NCBI GenBank assembly: GCA_913063165.1 | Contig: CAJXZL010000007.1 | Location: forward strand, 1-63,716 | Source: an uncultured Saccharospirillaceae bacterium | GTDB lineage: Bacteria; Pseudomonadota; Gammaproteobacteria; Pseudomonadales; Natronospirillaceae | Direction: 5' to 3' | DNA length: 63,716 nt | Shown here: piece by piece, positions 20,059-28,688 of the stretch | Layout: each line of letters opens with the position of its first letter | Position numbering within the stretch: position 1 is the first letter of the stretch | Position numbers and translations under genes: made by a program | The notes under the pieces: generated by a model | The model's database searches: none | What the model saw: the letters and a program-made list of their open reading frames with translations, nothing else | Told to the model about the DNA's origin: nothing

Positions 20059-21080
20059 TATCTGTGACATTGCAAGAGCAGGTCGATTTACAGGCCTTTA
20101 ACACACTGGGTGTCTCCGCGGTTGCCGAATTCTATTGTCAGGTCAATTCTGCTCAAGGTTTGGCTGAAGCCAGTGATTGGGCATCTGACCGCAATATCCC
20201 TATTACCCTGTTAGGTGGTGGCAGCAATGTGGTGTTGCAACCTACCATTGCAGGCTTGGTTATCCACAATCAGATTATGGGCCTGCAGTGTGATCCCCAT
20301 GACGAACACAGCACCCTCGTCAGCGTGGGCGCCGGTGAATCATGGCATGACACGGTCAGAACTACCCTAGAGCGTGGGTTGTATGGTCTTGAAAATCTCA
20401 GCCTGATTCCCGGTACGGTAGGTGCTGCACCTGTCCAGAATATCGGTGCCTACGGTGTAGAGGTGAAAGACCATTTTTGGCGTTTGACCGCTTTTGATCG
20501 CTTCGCCCGCGAGTGGGTCACCTGTGATTCGGCATTTTGCCAGTTTGCTTATCGCGACAGCGTATTTAAACGTTCTCCCGGTCGTTATCTCATCAGCGAA
20601 GTCAGTTTCTTATTGTCTCATCGATTTGAGCCGGTACTGAGTTATGGGCCGTTGGCAGCATTGCAGCCAACCGCTGGCAATGCATTAACCGGTATTCAGG
20701 TGTCTGACCACATTTGTGCGCTGCGCAGCCAAAAATTACCCAATCCAGCTGAACTGCCGAACGCCGGTAGTTTTTTCAAAAATCCTGTTGTTGATGTTGC
20801 GCAATTTCAGCGCTTAAAACAGACTTTTCCAGACCTTGTAGCCTATGAAGTGCCTGAAGGGGTCAAACTAGCCGCAGGTTGGTTGATCGATCAAGCAGGC
20901 TTCAAAGGCTATCGCGACCCCGATACCGGAGTGGGCATGCACAGCGAACAAGCCTTGGTGTTGGTAAACCCCAAGCATGCCGATGCTACCGCCATTTTTA
21001 AGACCGTCGCCATGATACAGCAAGCAATTCAGCGCCGTTATGGGGTAGCGCTTGAGGTCGAGCCGGTATTGATAGGATAA
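20055..21080 (+). CDS. murB: UDP-N-acetylenolpyruvoylglucosamine reductase MurB
   Basis: This 341-residue FAD enzyme reduces UDP-GlcNAc-enolpyruvate to UDP-MurNAc for peptidoglycan. FAD-binding LGGGSNVV lies near residues 54-61, LENLSLIPGTVGAAPVQNIGAYG near 112-134, the proton-donor serine in NAGSFFKNP near 236-244, and a C-terminal Glu in HSEQALVLVN near 297. It is of the long E. coli-type class (type I). Last gene of the envelope operon; the repeat array begins at its stop codon. Confidence 0.95.
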   Translation: MISVTLQEQVDLQAFNTLGVSAVAEFYCQVNSAQGLAEASDWASDRNIPITLLGGGSNVVLQPTIAGLVIHNQIMGLQCDPHDEHSTLVSVGAGESWHDTVRTTLERGLYGLENLSLIPGTVGAAPVQNIGAYGVEVKDHFWRLTAFDRFAREWVTCDSAFCQFAYRDSVFKRSPGRYLISEVSFLLSHRFEPVLSYGPLAALQPTAGNALTGIQVSDHICALRSQKLPNPAELPNAGSFFKNPVVDVAQFQRLKQTFPDLVAYEVPEGVKLAAGWLIDQAGFKGYRDPDTGVGMHSEQALVLVNPKHADATAIFKTVAMIQQAIQRRYGVALEVEPVLIG

Positions 21081-21150
21081 GGGCAGTCAAGGGCAGACAA
21101 GGGCAGACAAGGGCAGACAAGGGCAGACAAGGGCAGACAAGGGCAGATTA
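21081..21150. repeat. Tandem array of a 10-bp unit (GGGCAGACAA)
   Basis: Seven head-to-tail units of ten bases start right after the murB stop codon: one GGGCAGTCAA, five GGGCAGACAA and one GGGCAGATTA. The last copy blends into the GATTAAGCAG motif that starts the next repeat family, so the two arrays are related by shared sequence. Non-coding as far as I can see. Confidence 0.95.
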
Positions 21151-21164
21151 AGCAGAAAAGAGCA

Positions 21165-21392
21165 GATTAAGCAGTAAAGTCAGATAGACCCAGATACCGC
21201 AAGAAACCCAGATACCGCAAGAAACCCAGATACCGCAAGAAACCCCGATTAAGCAGTAAAGTCAGATAGACCCAGATACCGCAAGAAACCCCGATTAAGC
21301 AGTAAAGTCAAATAGACCCAGATACCGCAAGAAACCCCGATTAAGCAGTAAAGTCAGATAAACCCAGATACCGCAAGAAACCCAGATTAACG
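21165..21392. repeat. Nested tandem repeat: 46-bp unit with 18-bp subunits
   Basis: A 46-bp unit beginning GATTAAGCAGTAAAGTCAGA starts at 21165, 21247, 21293 and 21339; the last three are spaced exactly 46. The first copy is 36 bases longer because it carries two extra copies of an 18-bp sub-repeat, AGATACCGCAAGAAACCC. Copies differ at only a few positions (for example CAAATAGA for CAGATAGA), so amplification is recent. The array ends in AGATTAACGCGG. No long plausible reading frame crosses it. Confidence 0.93.
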
Positions 21393-21499
21393 CGGCAAGT
21401 CCCCACCTAAGAATGATAGGTAACGATGGCACAATACCTACAGGCCTGAGCGTTAGATGTAAGTGGCTTGAGGATTGGTTCAATAGCGTAGGGAGCACA

Positions 21500-21527
21500 T
21501 GGGTAGCAGGAATGGGACTGCTACCCA
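21500..21527. terminator. Perfect 10-bp hairpin between murB repeats and lexA
   Basis: TGGGTAGCAG pairs perfectly with CTGCTACCCA around an eight-base loop. There is no T-tract on either side, so it may be a processing or factor-dependent stop rather than a classic terminator. The bases from the repeat array to here and on to lexA hold no gene I can support. Confidence 0.45.
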
Positions 21528-21645
21528 CGTAAGATAAGAAATCACTTAAAAGGTTTCATTAAATCCATATAAAACAATAGCTTAAATCGGTTATCTCGAA
21601 AATAGTTCACCAATTTTCACATTGTTTTACATCACCTTTAAGCTA

Positions 21646-22242
21646 TCAATGGGTACGAATCACACCCACATACTTACCTTCGATAGCAAATTCATCTACG
21701 GCTAAATCCACTTCGATGTCAGAGAATGCTTCATTTTCTGCCACCAGCGTGACCTTGTTTTGCGTTTTGAAAAAACGTTTCACAGTCACATCTTCACCTA
21801 CGCGCGCCACCACAATATCGCCATTACGCACTTGGTCGGTTTTGTGGACAGCAATCAGGTCGTCTTCCATGATGCCGATATCCTTCATGCTCGTACCACG
21901 AACCCGCAATAAGTAATCCGCTTTTGGAGAAAACAGCGAGGCAGGGAAGTCGACATAATTTTGTATGTGTTCGGTTGCCAAAATTGGCGAACCTGCAGCC
22001 ACATTACCGATGATAGGAATGCCCGCGTAGCTATCCGGGATACGAATGCCTCTAGAAGCGCCTGGAATCATCTCAATGGCGCCTTTACGGGCCAATGCCT
22101 TAAGATGCTCTTCTGCAGCATTAGGGGACTTAAACCCCAGTTTGAGGGCGATTTCTGCCCGTGTAGGCGGCATACCATTATCATCTTGGTAGCTCAAGAT
22201 GAAATCAAATACCTGTTGTTGGCGTTGCGTTAAATTATCCAT
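21646..22242 (-). CDS. lexA: SOS repressor LexA
   Basis: A 198-residue repressor of the SOS regulon. The winged-helix DNA-binding domain (residues 1-70) opens [15 protein letters not shown]. The Ala83-Gly84 self-cleavage site lies in NVAAGSP. The serine-lysine dyad is Ser118 in RGTSMKD and Lys155 in VTVKRF. I chose the ATG giving MDNLTQ because AGGA lies about eight bases upstream and the N-terminus then matches the family; the frame extends 21 codons further without support. Two operator-like SOS boxes sit directly upstream, indicating autoregulation. Confidence 0.95.
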   Translation of the reverse strand: MDNLTQRQQQVFDFILSYQDDNGMPPTRAEIALKLGFKSPNAAEEHLKALARKGAIEMIPGASRGIRIPDSYAGIPIIGNVAAGSPILATEHIQNYVDFPASLFSPKADYLLRVRGTSMKDIGIMEDDLIAVHKTDQVRNGDIVVARVGEDVTVKRFFKTQNKVTLVAENEAFSDIEVDLAVDEFAIEGKYVGVIRTH

Positions 22243-22252
22243 GGTTCCCATC

Positions 22253-22268
22253 CTGAATTTATATACAG
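22253..22268. promoter_or_regulatory. SOS box (LexA operator) 1, proximal to lexA
   Basis: CTGAATTTATATACAG matches the gammaproteobacterial CTGT-N8-ACAG operator with one mismatch and an AT-rich centre. It overlaps the region just before the lexA ribosome site. Confidence 0.75.
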
Positions 22269-22270
22269 AC

Positions 22271-22286
22271 GTGTAATTATATACAG
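22271..22286. promoter_or_regulatory. SOS box (LexA operator) 2, distal to lexA
   Basis: GTGTAATTATATACAG is CTGT-N8-ACAG with one mismatch and is spaced 18 bases from box 1. The tandem layout resembles the two-operator lexA promoter of E. coli. The divergent exporter gene starts 78 bases away and could be affected. Confidence 0.75.
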
Positions 22287-22364
22287 TAAACTTCATTCTG
22301 TACAAGTTTTTGCTGAATCGGTAATATCAGCGCCTGTTTTTACGGTTACTCACAGGGATTCACT

Positions 22365-23267
22365 ATGCAGGGAAGTAGGCTTCGAGCGGATTTGTTGTTG
22401 GTATTAACCGCACTCATCTGGGGCAGTGCCTTTGTGGCCCAGAGATTGGGTATGGACTCAATGGGCCCCTTTTTGTATACCGGTGCACGATTCGCACTGG
22501 GTGCTTTGGTCATTCTACCGCTAGCGTTGCGCGGTTCTGGCCAGTGGGACCGCCATCTATGGAAAGTGGGTGCCATAGCAGGGGTCGTGTTGTTTTTGGG
22601 CGCCGCGATTCAACAAATTGGACTGATTTATACCACAGCAGGTAAAGCAGGATTCATTACTGGGCTGTATGTGGTGATGGTGCCGTTATTGGGGCTGGTT
22701 ATTGGTCAAAAGACCAACCCAGCGATTTGGCTTGGCATTGCCTTGTCAGTTGTCGGACTCTACTTCATCAGCTTTTCAGCAGCAGTCAGCATCAATGTGG
22801 GTGATTCGATCGTACTCGGCAGTGCTTTATTCTGGGCCATTCATGTGGTGTTAGTAAGCAAATATGCGGGTGCGTTGAACCCAGTGCGTCTGGCATTTAT
22901 TCAATTCCTCTTTTGTAGTCTCTTCAGTTTTGTAGCAGCTGGTCTATTTGAGCCGGTGGCGTTGTCGATGCTGTCAGAGGGGCTCTACCCGATATTGTAT
23001 GGTGGACTGGTTTCCGTCGGTATTGGATATACCTTGCAGGTCGTCGCGCAGCGGAATGCGTTGGCGTCCCACGCCGCTATTATTTTGAGTTTAGAAGCGG
23101 TTTTTGCAGCATTAGCAGGTTGGTTGTTTTTAAACGAGCAGCTCAACAGTCAAGAGTTGTTCGGCTGCCTATTGATGCTGGTTGGTATGATGGTGGCCCA
23201 ACTAAGCCCGGTGTGGCGTCAGCGCCATGTGGTAACCGGTTTGCCGCAAGGCGATCACCCCGCCTAA
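22365..23267 (+). CDS. EamA/DMT-superfamily transporter
   Basis: A 300-residue membrane protein with ten predicted helices in two repeated EamA halves (about 7-140 and 150-290). The start LLLVLTALIWGSAFVAQRLGMD and the second-half ASHAAIILSLEAVFAALAGWLFLNEQL are typical of drug/metabolite exporters related to RhaT or YdcZ types. Substrate unknown. It is divergent from lexA. The ATG follows CACAGGGATTCACT, a modest ribosome site. Confidence 0.85.
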   Translation: MQGSRLRADLLLVLTALIWGSAFVAQRLGMDSMGPFLYTGARFALGALVILPLALRGSGQWDRHLWKVGAIAGVVLFLGAAIQQIGLIYTTAGKAGFITGLYVVMVPLLGLVIGQKTNPAIWLGIALSVVGLYFISFSAAVSINVGDSIVLGSALFWAIHVVLVSKYAGALNPVRLAFIQFLFCSLFSFVAAGLFEPVALSMLSEGLYPILYGGLVSVGIGYTLQVVAQRNALASHAAIILSLEAVFAALAGWLFLNEQLNSQELFGCLLMLVGMMVAQLSPVWRQRHVVTGLPQGDHPA

Positions 23268-23576
23268 TCGCGTGCGGGAAGAATGAAGCCTGCAAGATTC
23301 TGTGTACTAGGTCATTTAATTCGGTGACGTAGGTCACATTTTTTTCCAGTTTCAGATAAAAAATGATACAGTAAGTCTGCATTATTAGTGGCCTGTAAGC
23401 CGTCTATGTGAAAACCCTTGTTTTTACTTGAAAGCCATTAGACAGCAGCAAGTTGCCATTTTTTTGATCCAACTTTTAATGTGCCAAGTACTGTTATCCT
23501 AGCACTGTACTTTCTGGTCAGCGTTGTGCTGACCTATCAATCGATAGCCACCGTTTTACATATTTTTAGGAATTAA
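23268..23576. other. Intergenic region without a recognisable gene
   Basis: About 309 bases between the exporter and the hydrolase-fold gene. It holds a short GTGACGTAGGTCAC palindrome-like stretch and AT-rich tracts that could be promoter. No coding frame or RNA gene could be supported. Confidence 0.5.
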
Positions 23577-24422
23577 ATGAAAAGTAGTAGCGAACAATAC
23601 CCAGTTGCTTTGGCGTACACAGAAATGTGGATGGGTTATTCAGAAGACGTTTACCTTTTGAAAACCAATAACAGCGATGACAAATCGGTTGAATTGGCGC
23701 TGACCCGTTTGTATGACGGCAAGCAAGATTACGGGCAGGGTCAGGTCTCTATTTTTGTTCATGATACTTTTGAAAATCGCAACCGATGGCTTCGAGAGCA
23801 TGAAGACCTGCTCAAAACCTTATTAAAAGAGGGCGGTGATCTGTGGCTTTTTGAAATGCGCGGACATGGCCTATCCCCTAAAAATCGGGTGTATCAAGAC
23901 AATACCCTAAATGACATAGCGGCCTACGATTTACCTGCGGTGCAGAGTTTTGTTAGTGAATTACATCCAGGATTGGCTGATTGGATTGGCGCGGGTGAAG
24001 GTGCGCTCGCTATCATTAAGGCGATAGAAGCCAAGAAACTAAAAGCAGAACAGATTCGCAAAGTCCACGCACTCAATGTGGCCCGGTTTCATTGGATGTA
24101 CCGGTATTGGGTGCCTGGCTGGGCGTACCTAAAACTCATCTTTGATCAACGCCAATACTTCTACCGACCAGAGAAAGATGATCCGGAGTTTCGAGGGGTC
24201 TGGCGTCAATTGGTCAGAGAAAAAGGTTTTTTTGGTCGCCGTAGAACCTTAAGTAGGAAGCATTCTATCCTAGGTCCCCAATTAAGGATCACAACGCCAG
24301 TTGTCTTTTGGCTGCCAAGTGAAAATATCAATCGTTATTCCGCATGGGCCAGTCGTCAAAATATGGTGGTGTTACCCTATGCAGATATTGCATTGGAAGC
24401 GCATCTAAAAAAGTCCAGTTAG
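23577..24422 (+). CDS. Alpha/beta-hydrolase-fold protein lacking the usual nucleophile
   Basis: A 281-residue cytoplasmic protein. The middle part looks like an alpha/beta hydrolase core: a VSIFVHD strand, then DLWLFEMRGHGLSPKN, a classic strand and oxyanion-loop segment near residues 92-107. Where the nucleophile elbow GxSxG should be, the sequence reads WIGAGEGAL near 137-145, with glycine at the serine position. A lid-like Trp/Tyr-rich stretch follows and the C-terminus has a VVFWLPSENIN strand. It could be a non-catalytic member or use another residue. The stop overlaps the convergent antiporter gene by four bases. Confidence 0.65.
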   Translation: MKSSSEQYPVALAYTEMWMGYSEDVYLLKTNNSDDKSVELALTRLYDGKQDYGQGQVSIFVHDTFENRNRWLREHEDLLKTLLKEGGDLWLFEMRGHGLSPKNRVYQDNTLNDIAAYDLPAVQSFVSELHPGLADWIGAGEGALAIIKAIEAKKLKAEQIRKVHALNVARFHWMYRYWVPGWAYLKLIFDQRQYFYRPEKDDPEFRGVWRQLVREKGFFGRRRTLSRKHSILGPQLRITTPVVFWLPSENINRYSAWASRQNMVVLPYADIALEAHLKKSS

Positions 24423-25588
24423 TCTCGTCTGAGACTTTCTTTGATGGCAATAGGGTTGGGAAAGTTGAAGACCACGATATAGCTGGATAGCGCAAAGGTC
24501 AGTATTGCGGTGCCCTGTATGAGAAATGATCCCTTATCTGATAACAATCCACTGGTCGCCGCCAAGTAGGCGATCAGTATCGAAAACTCACTGTTTTGTC
24601 CAAGCCGAAACCCCACATCCCAAGCCAGATGTTTTGATTCACTGAGGTTGCCTAACAGAAATCGAAACACCAAGGGCTTCAATGCCAAAAACACCGCAGA
24701 AAGCAGCAATAGTTCAAACCAGATGGTCGATAGGATGGTGATGTTGAAGGCCGCGCCGATCGTGAAGAAAAACAATACCAAGAAGAAATCTCTAAGGGGT
24801 TTAAGGCTCTGCGCGATGAATAAGCTGATGGGATTGCTCGCTATGGAGATGCCGGCAATGAATGCGCCAATTTCGTAAGACAGGCCGAGTACGTGCGCCA
24901 ATTGTCCAATACCCAAACACCAGCCGATCGCCAGCAAGAAGATGTATTCCTGTATGCGGTCGAATCGCATCAATAATGGCAGAAATACCAATCGGACCAA
25001 TTGCCATGAAATGGCCAGCAACAGTGGCAAGGCTAATAGGGTGGTGATGGACGTCCACCAGTTGGTTTCAGTGGTACCGGCATTGCCAAGCGCCAGCAGC
25101 ACAACAATGGCGATTAAATCTTGCAGTAATAATATGCCTACCATGAGTTCACCCGTGTGCTTGTGATGCAACACCGTGGTGGGCAGGAGCTTGATGGCAA
25201 TAATGGTGCTCGAGAACATCATCGCTGCGCCAATGATCAGCGACTCGCTGGCGGAATACCCTAAGGCCAATGCTGTGCCATAACCAACCGAGGCGAAGAT
25301 AACGCTGGATACGATTGCAATCGTGGTGGCTTTTTTAAGTGTTGACCAGAGGTTTTGGGGTTGCATATCTAGGCCAATCAGGAACAGCAGAAAGATAATG
25401 CCGATTTCCGAGATCTTGGCCAACTGGTCCGGATTTTCGATAAACTTGAGTCCGTAAGGACCAATGAGCATGCCTAACAGAATGTAGCCAATGATTAATG
25501 GCTGACGGGTAAACAAAGCCAAGGTTGCGACAATGGCAGCGCCGGTGAAAATAAGGAAGAATGCGTATACCACGTCAATTTCTAGCAT
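24419..25588 (-). CDS. Kef-type cation:proton antiporter membrane subunit
   Basis: A 389-residue protein with about 12 hydrophobic segments, a CPA2 (KefB/KefC, GerN-like) sodium/proton exchanger domain. Family marks include GYILLGMLIGPYGL near residue 30, SEIGIIFLLFLIGLDM near 58-73, and GQNSEFSILIAYLA near 327-340. It stops where KefB/C proteins continue into a cytosolic TrkA-N (NAD-binding) domain, so gating would differ or need a partner. Downstream of DAHP synthase on the same strand but separated by a hairpin. Confidence 0.85.
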   Translation of the reverse strand: MLEIDVVYAFFLIFTGAAIVATLALFTRQPLIIGYILLGMLIGPYGLKFIENPDQLAKISEIGIIFLLFLIGLDMQPQNLWSTLKKATTIAIVSSVIFASVGYGTALALGYSASESLIIGAAMMFSSTIIAIKLLPTTVLHHKHTGELMVGILLLQDLIAIVVLLALGNAGTTETNWWTSITTLLALPLLLAISWQLVRLVFLPLLMRFDRIQEYIFLLAIGWCLGIGQLAHVLGLSYEIGAFIAGISIASNPISLFIAQSLKPLRDFFLVLFFFTIGAAFNITILSTIWFELLLLSAVFLALKPLVFRFLLGNLSESKHLAWDVGFRLGQNSEFSILIAYLAATSGLLSDKGSFLIQGTAILTFALSSYIVVFNFPNPIAIKESLRRD

Positions 25589-25610
25589 TGATTTCGCCTA
25601 GCGAGATGAG

Positions 25611-25637
25611 CAGGTGGCCTTCATTAAAGACCACCTG
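25611..25637 (-). terminator. Hairpin after DAHP synthase gene
   Basis: CAGGTGG and CCACCTG pair and an inner CTT/AAG extends the stem. It lies 10 bases past the DAHP synthase stop, but no T-run follows on that strand, so termination is only a possibility. Confidence 0.35.
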
Positions 25638-25646
25638 AGGTGCTTT

Positions 25647-26717
25647 TTATTGGTTACGTTTGGGTAACACGTCTTTTAGCTTGTCTCTCATATCAAGGAT
25701 CAGTTTTTCAGTCGTGGCCCAATCGATACAAGCATCGGTAACTGACACACCATATTCTAGGTCCGACAAATCCTTAGGAATTGACTGATTACCAGCGCCG
25801 ATGTTGCTCTCAATCATCATGGCCACGATGGATTGGTTGCCTTCAATGATCTGGTTGACCACGTTATTGGCCACCAAAGGCTGCAGATTGGCATCTTTGT
25901 TTGAGTTGGCGTGAGAACAATCAATCATGATATTGGCTTGTAGATTGGCTTTTTTTAAGGTGTTTTCGCAGATAGACACGCTAACCGAATCATAATTCGG
26001 CTTGGCGTTACCGCCACGTAGCACGATGTGTCCATAGGGGTTGCCTTTGGTCTTGATGACAGCGACCTGTCCAGAATGGTTGATACCCAAGAAACGGTGT
26101 GGACTAGAAACTGACTGCAGCGCGTTGATTGCAACCTCTAGGCCACCATCGGTGCCATTTTTAAAGCCGACGGCTGATGACAAACCACTGGACATTTCGC
26201 GGTGCGTTTGTGATTCGGTGGTACGGGCGCCAATGGCAGACCAGCTGATCAGTTCTTGCAAATACTGTGGTGAAATGGGATCCAGCGCTTCGGTTGAAAC
26301 GGGCAGGCCAATTTCAGAAATATCGATCAATAGTTGACGACCCAAGTGCAGGCCTTCTTCAATCTTGAATGAATCATCCAAATAGGGGTCGTTGATAAAG
26401 CCTTTCCAACCGACTGTGGTACGTGGCTTTTCAAAATACACGCGCATAACCAAATAGAGGGTGTCGTCGACTGTGTCAGCCAAAGCCTTTAATCGCTTGG
26501 CATAATCGATAGCAGCGTCTGCATCGTGAATAGAGCAAGGGCCAATCACCACGAAAAGGCGGTGGTCCTTTCTATCCAAAATATTACGGACGGTTTGTCG
26601 ACCTTCACCGATGGTGGCTAGGACGGATTTGGATAATGGTAACGCCTTTTTTAGTGCGTCAGGCGTGATGAGAACGTCCTGCGAGGCGACGTTAACGTTG
26701 TCAGTCTTAAAAGGCAT
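25647..26717 (-). CDS. 3-deoxy-7-phosphoheptulonate synthase (class I DAHP synthase)
   Basis: This 356-residue enzyme joins phosphoenolpyruvate and erythrose-4-phosphate, the first step of aromatic amino-acid synthesis. It has VVIGPCSIHD near residues 56-65, MRVYFEKPRTTVGWKGFINDP near 91-111, the GARTTESQTHREM segment near 160-172, MIDCSHANSNKD near 262-273 and EYGVSVTDACI near 322-332. It is an AroF/AroG/AroH-type isozyme; which amino acid inhibits it cannot be read safely. No leader peptide with a Phe, Tyr or Trp run was found upstream. Confidence 0.92.
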   Translation of the reverse strand: MPFKTDNVNVASQDVLITPDALKKALPLSKSVLATIGEGRQTVRNILDRKDHRLFVVIGPCSIHDADAAIDYAKRLKALADTVDDTLYLVMRVYFEKPRTTVGWKGFINDPYLDDSFKIEEGLHLGRQLLIDISEIGLPVSTEALDPISPQYLQELISWSAIGARTTESQTHREMSSGLSSAVGFKNGTDGGLEVAINALQSVSSPHRFLGINHSGQVAVIKTKGNPYGHIVLRGGNAKPNYDSVSVSICENTLKKANLQANIMIDCSHANSNKDANLQPLVANNVVNQIIEGNQSIVAMMIESNIGAGNQSIPKDLSDLEYGVSVTDACIDWATTEKLILDMRDKLKDVLPKRNQ

Positions 26718-26864
26718 GTTAGATCCTAATGGCTGCGGAGGTTCAGCTTATTGCTGAGTGATTGATACTAAAAAGAGTACCCGATCACAATGCGCTTCAC
26801 AAATTGAATTTATGCAAAGCGGGTGTCGGGCACGCATATTCAGCCAATCACGGCCTAGGACCGC

Positions 26865-28475
26865 TTAATAGAGGTCTTTATAGTAATTGTCTAACATGGT
26901 TTTGACCGAAAATGGCTCGTACGTATCTTCAATACTGGCCTGCATAATCTCGATCCATTTTGATCGGTTGTCATAATAAGTGGGTATCACGTCTTCAATA
27001 AGCACCTGGCTGAGAAATTCCGCATCCCGTGTATCCTGCTCCTCAACGGTTTCCGGTACTTGGGTGTCACCGATTGCCCAGCCATTTATGCCGTGTCGGC
27101 AAGCTTCCGGCCACCAGCCATCGAGAATCGAGACGTTGGGGACGCCATTCATGGCGGCTTTCATACCAGAGGTGCCACAGGCTTCCAGAGGACGACGTGG
27201 GTTGTTGAGCCAAATGTCAGCGCCACGGGTCATTGCCGCGCCAATGGTCATGTCATAGTTCTCGATAAAAACCACGCGGTCAGGATAGGCTTCAGCGAGC
27301 GCGACCAAATCCATGATCATCTCTTTGCCACCAGTATCTGCCGGGTGTGCTTTTCCTGAGAAGACCAGTTGATAGCGACCATCAGCCAGTAAATCCCGTA
27401 GGGCTTGTCCCGACTGGTAGATCAAATTAGACCGCTTGTAAGGGGTAGCTCTACGAGCGAAGCCAATCAGAAATTTGTCTTTAGCCAGTGTAACGCCCTG
27501 ACGCGCTGCAATCAGGTCGATCAATTCACCCTTGAGTGCTTGATGGCGTTCCCAGAGTGCATCGGGGTCTTTGCGCACTTTATAAAGCGTGTCGTCAACC
27601 CAGGTGCCATGGTGAATGCCGTTGGTGATGGCGCCGATGTCGCACTTATCGGTAATGTGCGCCCACATGTTTCGGGCTGTGACGCCATGTAGCTGTGCCA
27701 CACCATTGGCGCTACGCGCCATGCGTAGTGCCGCGACCGTCATGTTAAAGGGTGTGCCACCCAAACGTTGCATCTGCGCTTCGGTAAGATCCAAATGGGC
27801 ACCTAGGTCCATCATATAGTCGATGTTGTGCTGTTCGTTGCCGGCAAACACGGGGGTGTGGGTAGTAAACACGGTGTCGCGTTTTACCGTTGCCAAGGCT
27901 TCTTCAAAACCGCAGCCGTCGTTTTTCATGGCCTGACAGATAAGTTCTATGCCCGCTAATACGGCGTGGCCTTCGTTGAAGTGGTAGAGATCAACCGCAA
28001 TGTTGGCCGCTTGCAGGAAACGCACGCCACCAATGCCCAGAATCATTTCTTGCTGAACACGCTTTATGTGGTCGCCGCCATACAGGCGATCAGTAATCAC
28101 AGGGCCGTCATTTTCTGGTAAATCGGTGTCTAGCAAATAGAGGTCTTTAACGCCCGCGGATGCAGGTACTTTCCATGCTTTAACGACAACATCTTTGCCA
28201 CCCACGGTCACGGTGACCTTGATGCCGGTATCTTCTAGATCGGGGAAGTCTGCATTTGGAAATGCGTCAATGATTTGGCCTTCGTCACCCAAGGTTTGCG
28301 TCACATAGCCCTGTTTCCATTTTAAGCCAATACCTACCATGGGGTAGTCGCCATCGCTGACGCCTTTCATGAAGTCACCAGCCAAAATGCCTAGGCCACC
28401 TGAATAGGTTTTGAGTTCAGTTTTGAGTCCGTATTCCATGCAAAAGTAGCCAACGTTGGGCCGTTGTGAAGACAT
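26865..28475 (-). CDS. glgP: Alpha-glucan (glycogen/maltodextrin) phosphorylase, short form
   Basis: A 536-residue member of the alpha-glucan phosphorylase family. It releases glucose-1-phosphate from alpha-1,4-glucans with pyridoxal phosphate. The N-terminus begins YFCMEYGLKTELKTYSGGLG, the usual core start, so the extra N-terminal domain of longer homologues is lacking. HTPVFAGNEQHN lies near residue 206, ATPYKRSNL near 345-353, and the cofactor-lysine loop ACGTSGMKAAMNG near 434-446. It stands alone: no glgA, glgB or glgC is visible in the window. An AAGGAAA ribosome site precedes the ATG. Confidence 0.88.
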   Translation of the reverse strand: MSSQRPNVGYFCMEYGLKTELKTYSGGLGILAGDFMKGVSDGDYPMVGIGLKWKQGYVTQTLGDEGQIIDAFPNADFPDLEDTGIKVTVTVGGKDVVVKAWKVPASAGVKDLYLLDTDLPENDGPVITDRLYGGDHIKRVQQEMILGIGGVRFLQAANIAVDLYHFNEGHAVLAGIELICQAMKNDGCGFEEALATVKRDTVFTTHTPVFAGNEQHNIDYMMDLGAHLDLTEAQMQRLGGTPFNMTVAALRMARSANGVAQLHGVTARNMWAHITDKCDIGAITNGIHHGTWVDDTLYKVRKDPDALWERHQALKGELIDLIAARQGVTLAKDKFLIGFARRATPYKRSNLIYQSGQALRDLLADGRYQLVFSGKAHPADTGGKEMIMDLVALAEAYPDRVVFIENYDMTIGAAMTRGADIWLNNPRRPLEACGTSGMKAAMNGVPNVSILDGWWPEACRHGINGWAIGDTQVPETVEEQDTRDAEFLSQVLIEDVIPTYYDNRSKWIEIMQASIEDTYEPFSVKTMLDNYYKDLY

Positions 28476-28688
28476 GCGGGTATTTCCTTAACAGGGTCGT
28501 GTGATGGTTTATTCCACAATCATTTAGGGATAAGCCTGATGGGGAAATTATAAACACTTTTTATAGGCAGGGTATGGCGAGCGCACAGCTAAAGGCGTTT
28601 TGGTGTGTAGGGTTTGGGCTACAGAAGGGCAGAGCGACCCTAGGCTACTTTATGTGGGTAGCGCAGAGCCAGTGTGTCATTTCGCAAT

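Noticed and set aside
21400..21470. GCGTTAGATG-like end that could be a second attC site
   Set aside because: No matching inverted partner at the right distance; the nearby TAGGTA/TACCTA hairpin does not fit attC architecture.
21295..21528. 77-codon frame on the minus strand through the repeat array
   Set aside because: It consists largely of repeat translation with no ribosome site or known motif; the repeats explain it.
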